This document shows, in pieces, positions 27,679 through 37,281 of a stretch of DNA of 64,000 nucleotides. This DNA comes from Roseinatronobacter alkalisoli. Lineage in GTDB: Bacteria > Pseudomonadota > Alphaproteobacteria > Rhodobacterales > Rhodobacteraceae. Position 1 is the stretch's first letter, and every line of letters starts with the position of its first letter. The translations under genes and the position numbers were made by a program. A model generated the notes under the pieces. It saw only the letters and a program-made list of their open reading frames with translations. It was not told the origin of the DNA and did no database searches. The stretch spans positions 295,147-359,146 of the forward strand of contig NZ_JAQZSM010000002.1 of NCBI RefSeq assembly GCF_028745735.1, written 5' to 3'.

Positions 27679-28947
27679 TTATTCGGCGGCGATCTGTCGG
27701 GGCAGGGTTCCTGCCAGCCCTTCCAGATAATCCGCAATCGCGCTGGCGATCCGGGCTTTGCCATCGACCGGGGTCACGCTGTCATTGCGCACCATCAGTG
27801 CGCGCTGGTCACGCCCGCGCGTATCTTCGCCGCGCGTCGCCACGACAAGGCCCGCACGGTCCAGCCGTTTGGCGGCCACGCGGATCAGTTCTTCCTCGGT
27901 AACTTTTTCCAGATATTTGAATGCCACTGTGTGCATTTGCGGGTTTGCGGCCATGGCCAGATCAATCACCTTTTCCGTGGGGGCCAGCATCAGCGGGTAT
28001 TCACCCGCGCCCGACACAATCTTGCCATCCACGACCTGCGTGGGCCGGTAATCCGCGACACCGGCGGAAAACACCCCAGCGAACAACCCCTTGCCCACGC
28101 GGTCCAGCACCATGTCACGATAATCATCATAGGTGCGCGCGATTGTCACCTGCATCGGCGCGGATGGCCGCCATGCCCCGTCCCCCAGCAGCAATTCCAC
28201 ATCTGCGCCGCGCCATGTCAGTTCTTCGGCAATATCCGCGCCCAGCCGCCCCCGGAACCGGTTGACGATACGGCGCACCCCGTCGATGGGCACGGGCGTT
28301 GGCCCTGCCGTCACCATGATACGCTTGCCCCGCAGCGCGGATTCAGACAGCGCCCGACCGACAGCCGTGCAGATGACAGCCGTATCCGGCAGGTTATGTT
28401 TGCCATAGGCATCGCGCGGGGCAATGAACTGCACCCCCTGCGCGGCCAGCTTGCGGGAATTTTCCACAAGCTGCGCATTATGCATGGACCCGTGCATGGT
28501 GGGGGCAACCAGAATGCGCGTGCGCCCCTGTTCCATCCGGCCCAGCGCGGAAATCAGCGCGGATGTCACCAGCGTATCGCCAATGCCCGCCGCCATCTTG
28601 GCAATGGTGTTATGTGTCGCCGGGGCCACCAGATAGGCGTCAAAGGGCGCATCATCCGACAGATGTTCCGCGCGCCATGTCAGCCCGTCCACGACCTGCC
28701 CCAGACAGGCCCATTCCAGCGCCTCGCGCGCGACATAGCGCAGGGCGTCCGTACTGACAAAAGCCACCACATCCGCCCCGTGGCGGCGCAGGCCCCGCGC
28801 GATCTGCGGGGTTTTCATCGCCGCTATGCCACCTGTCACCAGAAGCGCCACCCGCTTGCCCGTCAACCGTGCAGAGGCAGGCGGCACATCATGGTCCCCC
28901 ATGTCACTGGGGGTGGGCGCCGCGAAGTCCCAGTCAAACAAATTCAT
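27679..28947 (-). CDS. Divergent CoaBC-like flavoprotein/ligase
   Basis: This 422-residue protein has the two-domain layout of CoaBC. The N-terminal flavoprotein part carries VTGGIAAMKTP and APATHNTIAKMAAGIGDTLV, and the C-terminal CoaB-like ligase part carries VTAGPTPVPIDGVRRIVN and SAGVADYRP. CoaBC makes 4'-phosphopantetheine from phosphopantothenate, CTP and cysteine. Here the usual PAMN flavoprotein motif reads PTMHGSMH, and the CoaB lysine region (KIKK in typical enzymes) is not recognisable, so substrate specificity may differ. Its ATG overlaps the stop of the transglutaminase-like gene (ATGA), so both are co-translated. It may be a paralogue or the only CoaBC of the organism. Confidence 0.75.
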   Translation of the reverse strand: MNLFDWDFAAPTPSDMGDHDVPPASARLTGKRVALLVTGGIAAMKTPQIARGLRRHGADVVAFVSTDALRYVAREALEWACLGQVVDGLTWRAEHLSDDAPFDAYLVAPATHNTIAKMAAGIGDTLVTSALISALGRMEQGRTRILVAPTMHGSMHNAQLVENSRKLAAQGVQFIAPRDAYGKHNLPDTAVICTAVGRALSESALRGKRIMVTAGPTPVPIDGVRRIVNRFRGRLGADIAEELTWRGADVELLLGDGAWRPSAPMQVTIARTYDDYRDMVLDRVGKGLFAGVFSAGVADYRPTQVVDGKIVSGAGEYPLMLAPTEKVIDLAMAANPQMHTVAFKYLEKVTEEELIRVAAKRLDRAGLVVATRGEDTRGRDQRALMVRNDSVTPVDGKARIASAIADYLEGLAGTLPRQIAAE

Positions 28948-30038
28948 GCAACGCGCCCGCCTTGTTGTTCATCGGCCTGCAGGTCCGGATGATCGGCACC
29001 GACCCATTTCTGCCAGCACCCCTGCGCGCGGTCCAGCCGCGTGTTCAGTGCTTCGAACTGCATGGGTGAAAAGCGGCTTTTCTTGCTCATTTCGTCATGC
29101 AGATGCGGGACAACTGCAATGTCGAACATGTCCAGCCCGTCATGCGAATGCGCAGGGCTATAGGGCGTGCCTTCACCGATGCGTGCAGGCAACAAATAGT
29201 CAAATCCGGGAATCTGTTCCAGATAGATGCGCATGCTGTCATCATTGTAGGACGAATCCGCAGCATGCCAGCGCCCGCCCAGTCTGACCGCACCGAAATA
29301 ATGCCGCACTGTCGGGCGCATCATCGGCAACCATGCATCGGGCATCAGCTTGCCCAGAACGCACATTTCCATGGGCACTTCCGCGAATCCCGCTTCCAGC
29401 CCGCAGGCACGCATAAGGGCGACTTGCAGGTTGGCTTTGGTCGTACACATGCCCGATCCGCGTGCCAGCGTGTCCGATGCCCGTTCCTGCCAGTTCCCGA
29501 AACGATAGGGCATGGCCTGCACGAATGCGAATACGGCCTGCGCTGTTGCTTCTTCTGTGGTACGCAACAACCGTGCTGCACGCCTGCGAATTGCGGGGTG
29601 GTCCACATCGCACAGTGTTTCGGGGTCCGGCAGGTCGCGCGGCGGGGTTGCTTCGGCAACAGCGCGTTCGGCCGCATTCAGCGCCCCGTCAAGTACTGTC
29701 CGCAGATAGGCGCGTTCCGGCTTCAGCCAATCCGCACCGGCCGTGTCCAACACCCAGACTGTGGACTGCGCGCCCTTTACCTTCAGCGGCTGCATGACGC
29801 TGTGGAAATGACAGCCGGGACTTTGCCAGCCATGGTCATGTGTCAACACACCCTGAAGCAGAACGCAAAGATTGTCAGGCGACTGAACGGGCAGTTCCTG
29901 CCCTTCGGTCAATGTGTGAATAATGCCCTGCGCGAACACTGCCTGCGCGGCGCTGCCCAGATAAAGACCAAGTAAACTATCAAAAAAATATCCCTCGGAA
30001 ACTGTGGCGTTCCGGGTGAAATCGAGTTTATGCAGCAT
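28944..30038 (-). CDS. Transglutaminase-like cysteine protein
   Basis: This 364-residue protein has a transglutaminase-like core. The catalytic Cys is in GSGMCTTKA, a probable His in RHYFGAV and Asp in AADSSYN. The first 150 residues are a beta-rich domain, and the last 90 include the segments SPAHSHDGLDMFDIAV and MSKKSRFSPMQFEALN. It has no signal peptide. Such proteins act as peptidases or amide-forming enzymes. It is the first gene of an operon with the CoaBC-like protein, a pairing I do not know from established pathways. Confidence 0.7.
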   Translation of the reverse strand: MLHKLDFTRNATVSEGYFFDSLLGLYLGSAAQAVFAQGIIHTLTEGQELPVQSPDNLCVLLQGVLTHDHGWQSPGCHFHSVMQPLKVKGAQSTVWVLDTAGADWLKPERAYLRTVLDGALNAAERAVAEATPPRDLPDPETLCDVDHPAIRRRAARLLRTTEEATAQAVFAFVQAMPYRFGNWQERASDTLARGSGMCTTKANLQVALMRACGLEAGFAEVPMEMCVLGKLMPDAWLPMMRPTVRHYFGAVRLGGRWHAADSSYNDDSMRIYLEQIPGFDYLLPARIGEGTPYSPAHSHDGLDMFDIAVVPHLHDEMSKKSRFSPMQFEALNTRLDRAQGCWQKWVGADHPDLQADEQQGGRVA

Positions 30039-30173
30039 TGAGTTTGTTCCTTATGTGGTCGTTGCAGCCCGCATCGAAATTGATTCGTCGCAGTTTGCAC
30101 AACTATAGGTTACAATGATGCAAAAAATTAAGCCTTCTTTGACTGGCAAAGGCGAAAGTCATTGAAAGCGCGT

Positions 30174-30911
30174 CTATCGTGGCACTAGGGGCACGCGCCC
30201 CGATTCGGTCAGCAGACTGACCTGCCTGTCTTCGATCACCGCAGCCGTCAGCGGGCCGCCATAACCTGCGCGACTGTCCAGGTTGACACGGTTGCGGTAA
30301 TGCATCGGGCGGGGGATTGCCGTGTGACCATGCACTATCAACGGGCCATGATCGCGTGTGTCCATCAGGAACGGGTCGCGGATCCACAGTAAATCCTGTT
30401 CGGTCTGTTGGGGCAGGGGGACGCCGGGGCGAATGCCTGCGTGAACAAACAACGCATTATCATGGCGATACATCAACGGACAGGAGTCCAGAAACGCGAT
30501 ATCTTCGGGCGGCACCTGCGCCAATGCATTGGCCCGCACGGTCTTGATGTGAAACGAAGTCGGGCGATACAGGCCATAGGACATAAGTGTTTCGGCGCCG
30601 CCAATCAGCGGGTGCAGATATGTCAGACCCTCGCGGATATGCGGGTCACACCAGCCGGGATCCGTCAGGAACCGGGCGAAAAGCCGGTCATGGTTGCCCT
30701 TCAGCACCACCCATGGCGCACCGCCGCTGATACCTTCGCGCAACAGCCGGATTACACCGGCGCTGTCCGGTCCCCTGTCCACCAGATCGCCCAGGTGGAT
30801 GACCGGCGCATCATTATCGCGGCAGGTCTTGCGGTCACGTTCGATCAGGGCATGCGCCTGACGCAAAAGCCCCGCCTGTCCGTGAATGTCACCAATCGCA
30901 TAGCTGCGCAT
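30174..30911 (-). CDS. Metallophosphoesterase (serine/threonine phosphatase-like)
   Basis: This 245-residue calcineurin-like phosphoesterase has the dinuclear metal motifs in order: GDIHG at residues 8-12, GDLVDRGPDS near residue 40 and GNHD near residue 73, with the HGHT motif near residue 194. It resembles the PrpA/ApaH-like bacterial phosphatases that act on phosphoproteins or dinucleotides. The ATG at 30911 begins MRSYAIGDIHG, and the 19 extra residues upstream are not used. It ends 136 bp past the start of the transglutaminase-like gene. Confidence 0.88.
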   Translation of the reverse strand: MRSYAIGDIHGQAGLLRQAHALIERDRKTCRDNDAPVIHLGDLVDRGPDSAGVIRLLREGISGGAPWVVLKGNHDRLFARFLTDPGWCDPHIREGLTYLHPLIGGAETLMSYGLYRPTSFHIKTVRANALAQVPPEDIAFLDSCPLMYRHDNALFVHAGIRPGVPLPQQTEQDLLWIRDPFLMDTRDHGPLIVHGHTAIPRPMHYRNRVNLDSRAGYGGPLTAAVIEDRQVSLLTESGRVPLVPR

Positions 30912-30990
30912 CGGAATTCCCCTGTTTCTGTCATGTGTCCAAGAACAAGGGCAATCGTCCCGGGTCAACCCCGGGACGACAATATTTACA

Positions 30991-32586
30991 TCAGCTTACA
31001 TCAAAAGCCAGCGGGCGCACCTGACGGAACAGACCGGTTGCCCGCAGCTTGTTGAGCACGGCATCCGGTGCAGGGGCATCCAGATAGAGAAGCGCAATCG
31101 CATCGCGCCCCGCATCTGAACGGCCAAGGGTGAAGTTGGCGATATTCACGCCGTTTTCGCCCATGGTCTGGCCCAGCGCGCCAATAATGCCGGGCACATC
31201 GTCATTGGTGGTGTAAAGCATATGCTCGCCGACTTCGGCGTCGATGGTAATGCCCTTGATCTGGATGAAGCGCGGCTTGCCATCCGAAAACACAGTGCCG
31301 GCGATGGACCGTTCCCGCCCTTCGGTGACGACGGACAGCTTGATATACGCATCAAACACGCCTGATTTCGCCTGTGTGGTGCGCGAAATCTTCACACCGC
31401 GTTCCTTGGCCACCACAGGGGCAGACACCATGTTCACATCCGGGTTTGTGGCCTTCATGATCCCGGAAATTGCAGCGCAGCCCAGCGCGTCCAGATTCAT
31501 TTCGGACACCGCCCCGTCATACAGGATGTTGATTGCCTGAATCGGCTCATCTGTCAGTTGGCCCGCAAACGCGCCCAGATGGCTGGCCAGTTTGACCCAC
31601 GGGCCCATGACGCGCGCTTCCTCGGCCGTGACGGACGGCATGTTCAGCGCGTTCTGCACCGCACCGGACAACAGGTAATCCGACATCTGTTCGGCCACTT
31701 GCAGGGCCACGTTTTCCTGTGCTTCGGTCGTGCTGGCACCCAGATGAGGGGTGACAACGACATTTGGCAGGTTGAACAGCGGGCTGTCGGTGGCCGGTTC
31801 CACTTCGAACACATCAAACCCCGCACCCGCAACATGCCCGGATTTCAGCGCATCGGCCAGGGCCGCTTCATCGACCAGACCGCCACGGGCACAGTTGATG
31901 ATGCGAACGCCTTTTTTCGTTTTCGCCAGATTTTCGGCGGACAGGATATTGCGGGTCTTGTCGGTCAGCGGAACGTGCAGGGTAATGAAATCCGCGCGCG
32001 CCAGCAATTCGTCCAGTTCCACCTTGGTCACGCCCAGCTTGGTGGCGCGTTCCTCGCTCAGGAAGGGGTCATAGGCCACAACCTTCATGCGCAGACCAAC
32101 CGCGCGGTCGCAGACAATACCGCCGATATTGCCCGCACCGATGACGCCCAGCGTCTTGGCGGTCAGTTCCACGCCCATGAAACGGGACTTTTCCCATTTG
32201 CCGGCATGGGTGGATGCGCTGGCTTCGGGGATCTGGCGCGCAACGGCCATCATCAACGAAATCGCATGTTCGGCGGTGGTGACCGAGTTGCCGAAAGGCG
32301 TGTTCATGACGATCACACCTTTTTTCGACGCGGCAGGAATATCAACATTGTCGACCCCGATACCCGCACGGCCAATGACTTTCAGATTGGGGGCGGATTC
32401 CAGGATTTTTTCTGTCACTTTGGTTGCGGACCGGATTGCCAGACCATCATATTCGCCAATGACGGCCAGCAGTTTTTCCTTGTCCTTGCCGATGGACGGA
32501 TCGAAGGTCACATCAATGCCGCGGTCGCGGAAAATCTGTACGGCGGTTTCAGAAAGCTTGTCAGATACGAGGACTTTGGGTGCCAT
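30991..32586 (-). CDS. serA: D-3-phosphoglycerate dehydrogenase
   Basis: This 531-residue enzyme catalyses the first step of serine synthesis. It has the long form: an N-terminal nucleotide/substrate pair of domains (IGRAGIGVDNVD, VIGAGNIGG, ARGGLVDE, TPHLGAST), an intervening domain, and a C-terminal ACT domain starting near residue 455 that can bind serine. The ATG at 32586 follows AAGGAGCC. It lies 71 bp after serC on the same strand. Confidence 0.95.
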   Translation of the reverse strand: MAPKVLVSDKLSETAVQIFRDRGIDVTFDPSIGKDKEKLLAVIGEYDGLAIRSATKVTEKILESAPNLKVIGRAGIGVDNVDIPAASKKGVIVMNTPFGNSVTTAEHAISLMMAVARQIPEASASTHAGKWEKSRFMGVELTAKTLGVIGAGNIGGIVCDRAVGLRMKVVAYDPFLSEERATKLGVTKVELDELLARADFITLHVPLTDKTRNILSAENLAKTKKGVRIINCARGGLVDEAALADALKSGHVAGAGFDVFEVEPATDSPLFNLPNVVVTPHLGASTTEAQENVALQVAEQMSDYLLSGAVQNALNMPSVTAEEARVMGPWVKLASHLGAFAGQLTDEPIQAINILYDGAVSEMNLDALGCAAISGIMKATNPDVNMVSAPVVAKERGVKISRTTQAKSGVFDAYIKLSVVTEGRERSIAGTVFSDGKPRFIQIKGITIDAEVGEHMLYTTNDDVPGIIGALGQTMGENGVNIANFTLGRSDAGRDAIALLYLDAPAPDAVLNKLRATGLFRQVRPLAFDVS

Positions 32587-32657
32587 GGTTCGTGGCTCCT
32601 TGAATAATGGGAATGTCAGGAAAGATGTGGCGGGATGCGCCCGCCACATTGTCAACC

Positions 32658-33815
32658 TTATGCAGCGGCGTTTAGCGCAGCGCGTTCAGTGTGATAGGCC
32701 CAGTCAAGCCAGGGCATCAGCGCTTCCAGATCGGTGGTTTGCACTGTCGCGCCGCACCAGATACGCAGGCCCGCAGGCGCATCGCGGTAAGCGCCGATAT
32801 CCAGCGCCACGCCCTCAAGCTCCAGCCGCTTTGCAACCGCCTTGGCAAAACCCGCACCATCCGCAATCGCGGGGTCGGTGAATTTCAGACAGACCGAGGT
32901 GGTCGATGCGGTTGCGGGGTCTTCGGCCAGATTGGCAATCCAGTCATTGGCTGCGCAGAACCGCGCAATAACGTCTGCATTTGCATCGCACCGCGCGATC
33001 AGTGCAGGCAAACCGCCAATGTCTTGCGCCCAGTCCAGTGCCAGCAGGTAATCTTCGACTGCCAGCATGGAGGGGGTGTTGATCGTTTCACCCTTGAAGA
33101 TGCCTTCAATCAGTTTGCCGCCTTTGGTCATGCGGAAAATCTTGGGCAGGGGCCATGCGGGGGTGTAGCTTTCCAGCCGTTCCACAGCGCGTGGGGACAG
33201 CACCAGCATGCCATGCGCGGCCTCGCCACCCATGACTTTCTGCCAGCTGAATGTCACCACATCCAGCTTGTCCCATGGCAGGTCCATGGCAAACGCAGCC
33301 GATGTCGCATCGCAGATGGTCAGGCCCTTGCGGTCAGCGGGAATCGCGTTGCCATTGGGCATGCGCACGCCCGACGTTGTGCCGTTCCATGTGAACACCA
33401 CGTCAGTGTCATAATCGATGCTGGCCATGTCTACGATCCGGCCATAATCGGCGGTTTTCACCTCGGCATCGATTTTCAGTTGTTTGACGACATCCGTGAC
33501 CCAGCCCGCGCCGAAGCTTTCCCAGGCGACCATAGTGGCCTTGCGTGCGCCCAGCATGGACCACATGGCCATTTCAACCGCGCCCGTGTCGGAGGCAGGC
33601 ACAATGCCGATGCGGTAGTCGTCAGGGATGCCCAGAACCTCGCGCGTGCCGTCGATGGCCGCTTTCAGTTTGGACTTGCCCACGGCGGCACGGTGCGAGC
33701 GGCCCAACGGGGCATCAGCCAGCTTTTCCAGTGCGAATGTGGGGATTTTGGCGCAAGGGCCAGAAGAAAAGCGCGGGTTTGCCGGCCGCGTTGCCGGTTG
33801 TGCAGGTAGTGACAT
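32658..33815 (-). CDS. serC: Phosphoserine aminotransferase
   Basis: This 385-residue class V PLP aminotransferase of the SerC type converts 3-phosphohydroxypyruvate and glutamate to phosphoserine. The PLP lysine lies in [14 protein letters not shown]. The N-terminus ([13 protein letters not shown]) is typical of the alphaproteobacterial form. It begins the serC-serA operon, and its ribosome site GGAAGGA is part of a leader hairpin. Confidence 0.95.
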   Translation of the reverse strand: MSLPAQPATRPANPRFSSGPCAKIPTFALEKLADAPLGRSHRAAVGKSKLKAAIDGTREVLGIPDDYRIGIVPASDTGAVEMAMWSMLGARKATMVAWESFGAGWVTDVVKQLKIDAEVKTADYGRIVDMASIDYDTDVVFTWNGTTSGVRMPNGNAIPADRKGLTICDATSAAFAMDLPWDKLDVVTFSWQKVMGGEAAHGMLVLSPRAVERLESYTPAWPLPKIFRMTKGGKLIEGIFKGETINTPSMLAVEDYLLALDWAQDIGGLPALIARCDANADVIARFCAANDWIANLAEDPATASTTSVCLKFTDPAIADGAGFAKAVAKRLELEGVALDIGAYRDAPAGLRIWCGATVQTTDLEALMPWLDWAYHTERAALNAAA

Positions 33816-33890
33816 GGTATCCTTCCAGATAAATGCCCTTCGTTGGGGAAGGGTGTCCCGCCAACGGCATTACGGCCCATTCCCCACTGG
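33816..33890 (-). promoter_or_regulatory. serC leader RNA
   Basis: On the minus strand just upstream of serC, CGTTGG and CCAACG can pair, as can TGCCCTTCG with CGAAGGGCA, and a CCTTCC element can pair with the GGAAGG ribosome site. The alternatives exclude one another. A serC leader of this design, with its last stem covering the ribosome site, is known from alphaproteobacteria ahead of serC-serA. The sequence fits that description, so I call it with fair confidence. Confidence 0.7.
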
Positions 33891-33971
33891 CACAAGAGGC
33901 AAAATTGCTCTAGAGCGCCGCTTGAACACAGAAAAACGACGCAGCCTGTTTACGATCGGAAACTTGTCCCC

Positions 33972-34853
33972 ATGTATATCGCCACACTGCTGACCAATCC
34001 TGCCCAGCCGTCGCTTGATGCCACCACTGTTGAATCGTTGCGCAATGCATGGGGCGGCGGTGTCGCGGAATGGCTGAACCCTGGCATTGCCGCTGAATTT
34101 CCGATGGACATGCTGCCTGCCAATCAATGGCAGGTCTGGCAGGATTTGCAGACCCAGGGCATTGATCTGGCTGTTCAGCGCACAAAAGGGCGGCAGAAAC
34201 ACATGCTGCTTGCCGATATGGACAGCACCATGATTGCGCAGGAATGCATTGACGAACTGGCAGATGAGGCGGGCGTGGGGGCATATGTCGCGGGGATCAC
34301 GGCGCGCGCCATGAATGGCGAGCTGGAATTCGAGGATGCGCTGCGCGAACGGGTTGCCCTGCTGAAAGGGCTGGATGAATCCGTCATCGGCAAGGTGCTG
34401 GAAACGCGCATCACCTTTACCCCCGGCGGGCGTGAACTGATTGCCACGATGAAAGCGCGCGGTGGCTATGCGGTGCTGGTATCTGGCGGGTTCACGGCCT
34501 TTACCGCCCATGTGGCGCAGGCGCTGGGATTTGACGAAAACCGCGCCAATACGCTGCTGGTTGAGGGTGGCAAGCTGACCGGCACTGTGGCCGAACCGAT
34601 TCTGGGACGCGACGCCAAGGTCGCGGCTCTGGACGAAATCTCTGCCCGGCTTGGCCTGCAGGCCAGCGATGTGCTGGCAGTGGGTGACGGGGCCAATGAT
34701 CTGGGCATGCTGGGGCGTGCAGGTGCGGGCGTCGCGCTGCACGCGAAACCCGCTGTGGCCGCGCAATGTGATCTGCGCATCAATCATGGTGACCTGACTG
34801 CGCTTTTGTATCTGCAAGGCTACCGGATTGATGATTTCGTGACCGAGATCTGA
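33972..34853 (+). CDS. serB: Phosphoserine phosphatase
   Basis: This 293-residue HAD phosphatase makes serine from phosphoserine. Motif I is DMDST near residue 80, followed by IAQECIDELAD, a small cap domain, the motif II serine in VSGGFT, and motif IV GDGANDLGML near residue 238. The N-terminal 75 residues are an ACT-like extension, as in longer SerB proteins. It is divergent from serC, so all three serine genes lie together. Confidence 0.94.
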   Translation: MYIATLLTNPAQPSLDATTVESLRNAWGGGVAEWLNPGIAAEFPMDMLPANQWQVWQDLQTQGIDLAVQRTKGRQKHMLLADMDSTMIAQECIDELADEAGVGAYVAGITARAMNGELEFEDALRERVALLKGLDESVIGKVLETRITFTPGGRELIATMKARGGYAVLVSGGFTAFTAHVAQALGFDENRANTLLVEGGKLTGTVAEPILGRDAKVAALDEISARLGLQASDVLAVGDGANDLGMLGRAGAGVALHAKPAVAAQCDLRINHGDLTALLYLQGYRIDDFVTEI

Positions 34854-34955
34854 GTCGCGCCAGCCTTTCAGGGTGGGTGCTGGCAGCGGGCGCAGGACTG
34901 TGGCACAGTGCCGGAAATCCCCATAGGGTGATCATATTGCAAGGAGCCTGCTGTC

Positions 34956-36119
34956 ATGCCGATCAAGAACCGCTTTGCCGAATTACTGCCGGAAATCACG
35001 GCCTGGCGCAGGGATTTTCACGCCCATCCCGAAATCCTGTATGAATGCCACCGCACTGCGGGCATCGTGGCGCAAAAGCTTCGTGATTTCGGCTGTGATG
35101 AGGTGGTCGAAGGGATTGGCGGCACCGGTGTTGTCGGCGTCATTCGCGGGCGGCAGACCGCATCAGGCCGTGTGGTGGGGCTGCGCGCCGATATGGATGC
35201 GCTGCCAATTCACGAAGCGACCGGGCTTGATTATGCGTCGAAAGAGGCAGGCAAGATGCATGCTTGCGGCCATGACGGGCACACGGCGATGTTGCTGGGT
35301 GCGGCGCAATACCTGACCGAAACCCGCAGTTTTGACGGTACAGTCGTCGTGATCTTCCAACCCGCCGAAGAAGGGGGCGGCGGGGGCCGCGCGATGTGCG
35401 AGGATGGTCTTATGGACCGTTTCGGCATCCATGAGGTGTATGGCATGCATAACTGGCCGGGCGTCCCTGTGGGGCAGTTCAGCATCCGGCCCGGCGCGTT
35501 CTTCGCGGCAACTGACCAGTTTGAAATTGCCGTTGAAGGGCGCGGTGGACATGCTGCCAAGCCCCATGAATGCATCGATACAACTGTGGTGGCGGCCCAT
35601 ATCGTCACAGCCATGCAAACGATCGTCAGCCGCAACGCGGACCCGACGATGGAAATGGTTGTGTCGGTCACGTCTTTTGTGACGGAATCGCAGGCCTTCA
35701 ATGTGATCCCGCAGCATGTGACCTTGCGCGGCACAGTGCGCACATTGAACGCTGAACTGCGCGAACTGGCGGAGCCGCGCATCAAGGCATTGGCCGAAAA
35801 CATCGCCACTGCCTTCGGTGCCAGGGCGCAGGTAAAATATATGCGCGGCTATCCGGTGATGGTGAACACCGATACGGAAACCGCCTATGCGGCACAGGCG
35901 GCGCGCAGTGTTTCCGGCGGTTGTGATGATGCGCCGCTTGTCATGGGCGGCGAAGATTTTGCTTTCATGCTGGAAGAACGGCCCGGTGCCTATATTCTTG
36001 TCGGCAACGGGAACACGGCCAGTGTGCATCACCCCGAATATAATTTCAACGACGAGGCCATTCCCGCAGGTTGCAGTTTCTGGGTGGAACTTGCCGAACA
36101 GCGCCTGCCACTGGGATAG
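34956..36119 (+). CDS. M20 family amidohydrolase (hippurate/aminoacylase type)
   Basis: This 387-residue metallopeptidase-fold enzyme has CGHDGH near residue 107, an EE pair (AEEGGGGG), an HN in the MHNWP motif and a C-terminal GGEDFAF, all metal or active-site segments of the M20D group. It probably releases an amino acid from an N-acyl compound. The exact substrate cannot be read. AAGGAG lies before the ATG. It is 102 bp downstream of serB. Confidence 0.88.
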   Translation: MPIKNRFAELLPEITAWRRDFHAHPEILYECHRTAGIVAQKLRDFGCDEVVEGIGGTGVVGVIRGRQTASGRVVGLRADMDALPIHEATGLDYASKEAGKMHACGHDGHTAMLLGAAQYLTETRSFDGTVVVIFQPAEEGGGGGRAMCEDGLMDRFGIHEVYGMHNWPGVPVGQFSIRPGAFFAATDQFEIAVEGRGGHAAKPHECIDTTVVAAHIVTAMQTIVSRNADPTMEMVVSVTSFVTESQAFNVIPQHVTLRGTVRTLNAELRELAEPRIKALAENIATAFGARAQVKYMRGYPVMVNTDTETAYAAQAARSVSGGCDDAPLVMGGEDFAFMLEERPGAYILVGNGNTASVHHPEYNFNDEAIPAGCSFWVELAEQRLPLG

Positions 36120-36142
36120 GGCGCCGTCCCGCCCCCCAAACG

Positions 36143-36176
36143 AAAAAAACAGCCCCGGCAGAACCGGGGCTGTTTT
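36143..36176. terminator. Bidirectional intrinsic terminator
   Basis: ACAGCCCCGG CAGAA CCGGGGCTGT is a perfect stem, with A7 on the left and TTTTC on the right, so it stops transcription from both sides. It sits between the convergent M20 amidohydrolase and small lipoprotein genes. Confidence 0.9.
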
Positions 36177-36206
36177 CATTTGTGCCATGGGCTTGCCACC
36201 AAAGGA

Positions 36207-36479
36207 TCAGGGGCAGGCTGCCTCGTAATAGGTGCCGTCGCCGCGCGCATAGGCACATCTGCCTGTGCGGGTGTTCTGCGCCAGCAATGTGCCCGCAGCA
36301 GCGCCTGCAACAGTGGTCAGGATTGTCCAGTTGGTGTTGGCACCAAGCAGATTTGCGACAGCAAGACCGCCCGCAGCACCGGCGACACCGCCGACAACCG
36401 AACGTTCAGTCTGTGTCATCTGACAACCGGACGCGACCAGCGCGCTACCCAGAACAGCAATTAACATCAATTTCTTCAT
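36207..36479 (-). CDS. Glycine-zipper lipoprotein
   Basis: This 90-residue protein has a lipobox ending SGC (Cys 19), then a Gly/Ala-rich segment with repeated small residues (VVGGVAGAAGGLAVANLL) typical of a glycine zipper, as in 17-kDa surface antigens. The last 20 residues have two Cys. It probably sits in the outer membrane. GGAGG lies before the ATG. Confidence 0.8.
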   Translation of the reverse strand: MKKLMLIAVLGSALVASGCQMTQTERSVVGGVAGAAGGLAVANLLGANTNWTILTTVAGAAAGTLLAQNTRTGRCAYARGDGTYYEAACP

Positions 36480-36817
36480 ACTTCGCCTCCATTCATTACG
36501 GACTTAGTTATGTATATTAGGGTAGCATGTTTTACTGCACTGTCACGCCCATGTTTGCATTTCGGCGGGAAACCACCGATCACTTTCTCCACTATTGCAA
36601 GGCATTGCGGATCAGATACGCGCATGGGGCCGGGGCCATGCACCATATGTGCCAGGGGCGGACCACTCGCAAGAAACCCGGGGCCGGGGGTATCACAATT
36701 TCGTGGCATGACGCCGCGACGCCAGCATCGGCAACAAATACGCAGCCGGTCTGCACGCTGCGGAACAAATGGCGATCATAACCTTTGCCAGCATGCCCTT
36801 GACCTTCACATCGAATC
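36480..36817. other. Intergenic region, no gene seen
   Basis: This stretch separates the divergent lipoprotein and Rrf2 genes. Open frames at 36510 and 36527 have no recognisable features. It should hold both promoters. Confidence 0.5.
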
Positions 36818-36834
36818 GTAACATATCAAGTTAC
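36818..36834. promoter_or_regulatory. Candidate Rrf2 operator
   Basis: GTAAC ATATCAA GTTAC is an inverted repeat ending directly before the ATG of the Rrf2 gene. Autorepression through a site near the start would be usual for this family. No wider evidence supports it. Confidence 0.45.
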
Positions 36835-37278
36835 ATGAAGCGTGACAGTCGTCTTTCCTCGGTTCTGCATGCCTTGCTGCATATGGCAGAGCATGACGGC
36901 CCGATGACATCAGAATTACTGGCGCGGTGCCTTGGCACCAATCCGGTTGTCGTAAGGCGCACAATGGGGTTGCTGCGCGACGCCGGGCTTGTGACCTCGG
37001 AACGTGGCCATTCCGGCGGGTGGCGCATCTCAGCCGATCTGGCCACGGTCAATCTGCGCCAGTTGCACGATGCCTTGGGGGAACCTGCGATCTTTGCCAT
37101 CGGCAACCGGCATGAAACCCCGGAATGTCTGGTCGAACAATCGGTGAATGCCACCCTTGATCAGGCATTCGCCGCGGCAGAGGCGCTGCTTCTTGACCGC
37201 TTCGCCACTGTCACGCTGGCCGATCTGGCCCGCGATTTTGCGCGCCGCTACGCCAACCGGCGGACTGAAAAGGAGTAG
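36835..37278 (+). CDS. Rrf2 family regulator (YwnA-type)
   Basis: This 147-residue winged-helix protein has the Rrf2 HTH in SSVLHALLHMAEHDGPMTSELLARCLG and the wing in TSERGHSGGWRISAD. The three-Cys iron-sulfur signature of IscR/NsrR is missing; only one Cys follows HETPE. This is the form that controls nearby flavin oxidoreductases by thiol sensing. The next gene, three bases later, is such an oxidoreductase but frameshifted. ATG 36835 is chosen from the fold; the frame is open to 36769. Confidence 0.85.
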   Translation: MKRDSRLSSVLHALLHMAEHDGPMTSELLARCLGTNPVVVRRTMGLLRDAGLVTSERGHSGGWRISADLATVNLRQLHDALGEPAIFAIGNRHETPECLVEQSVNATLDQAFAAAEALLLDRFATVTLADLARDFARRYANRRTEKE

Positions 37279-37281
37279 GAC

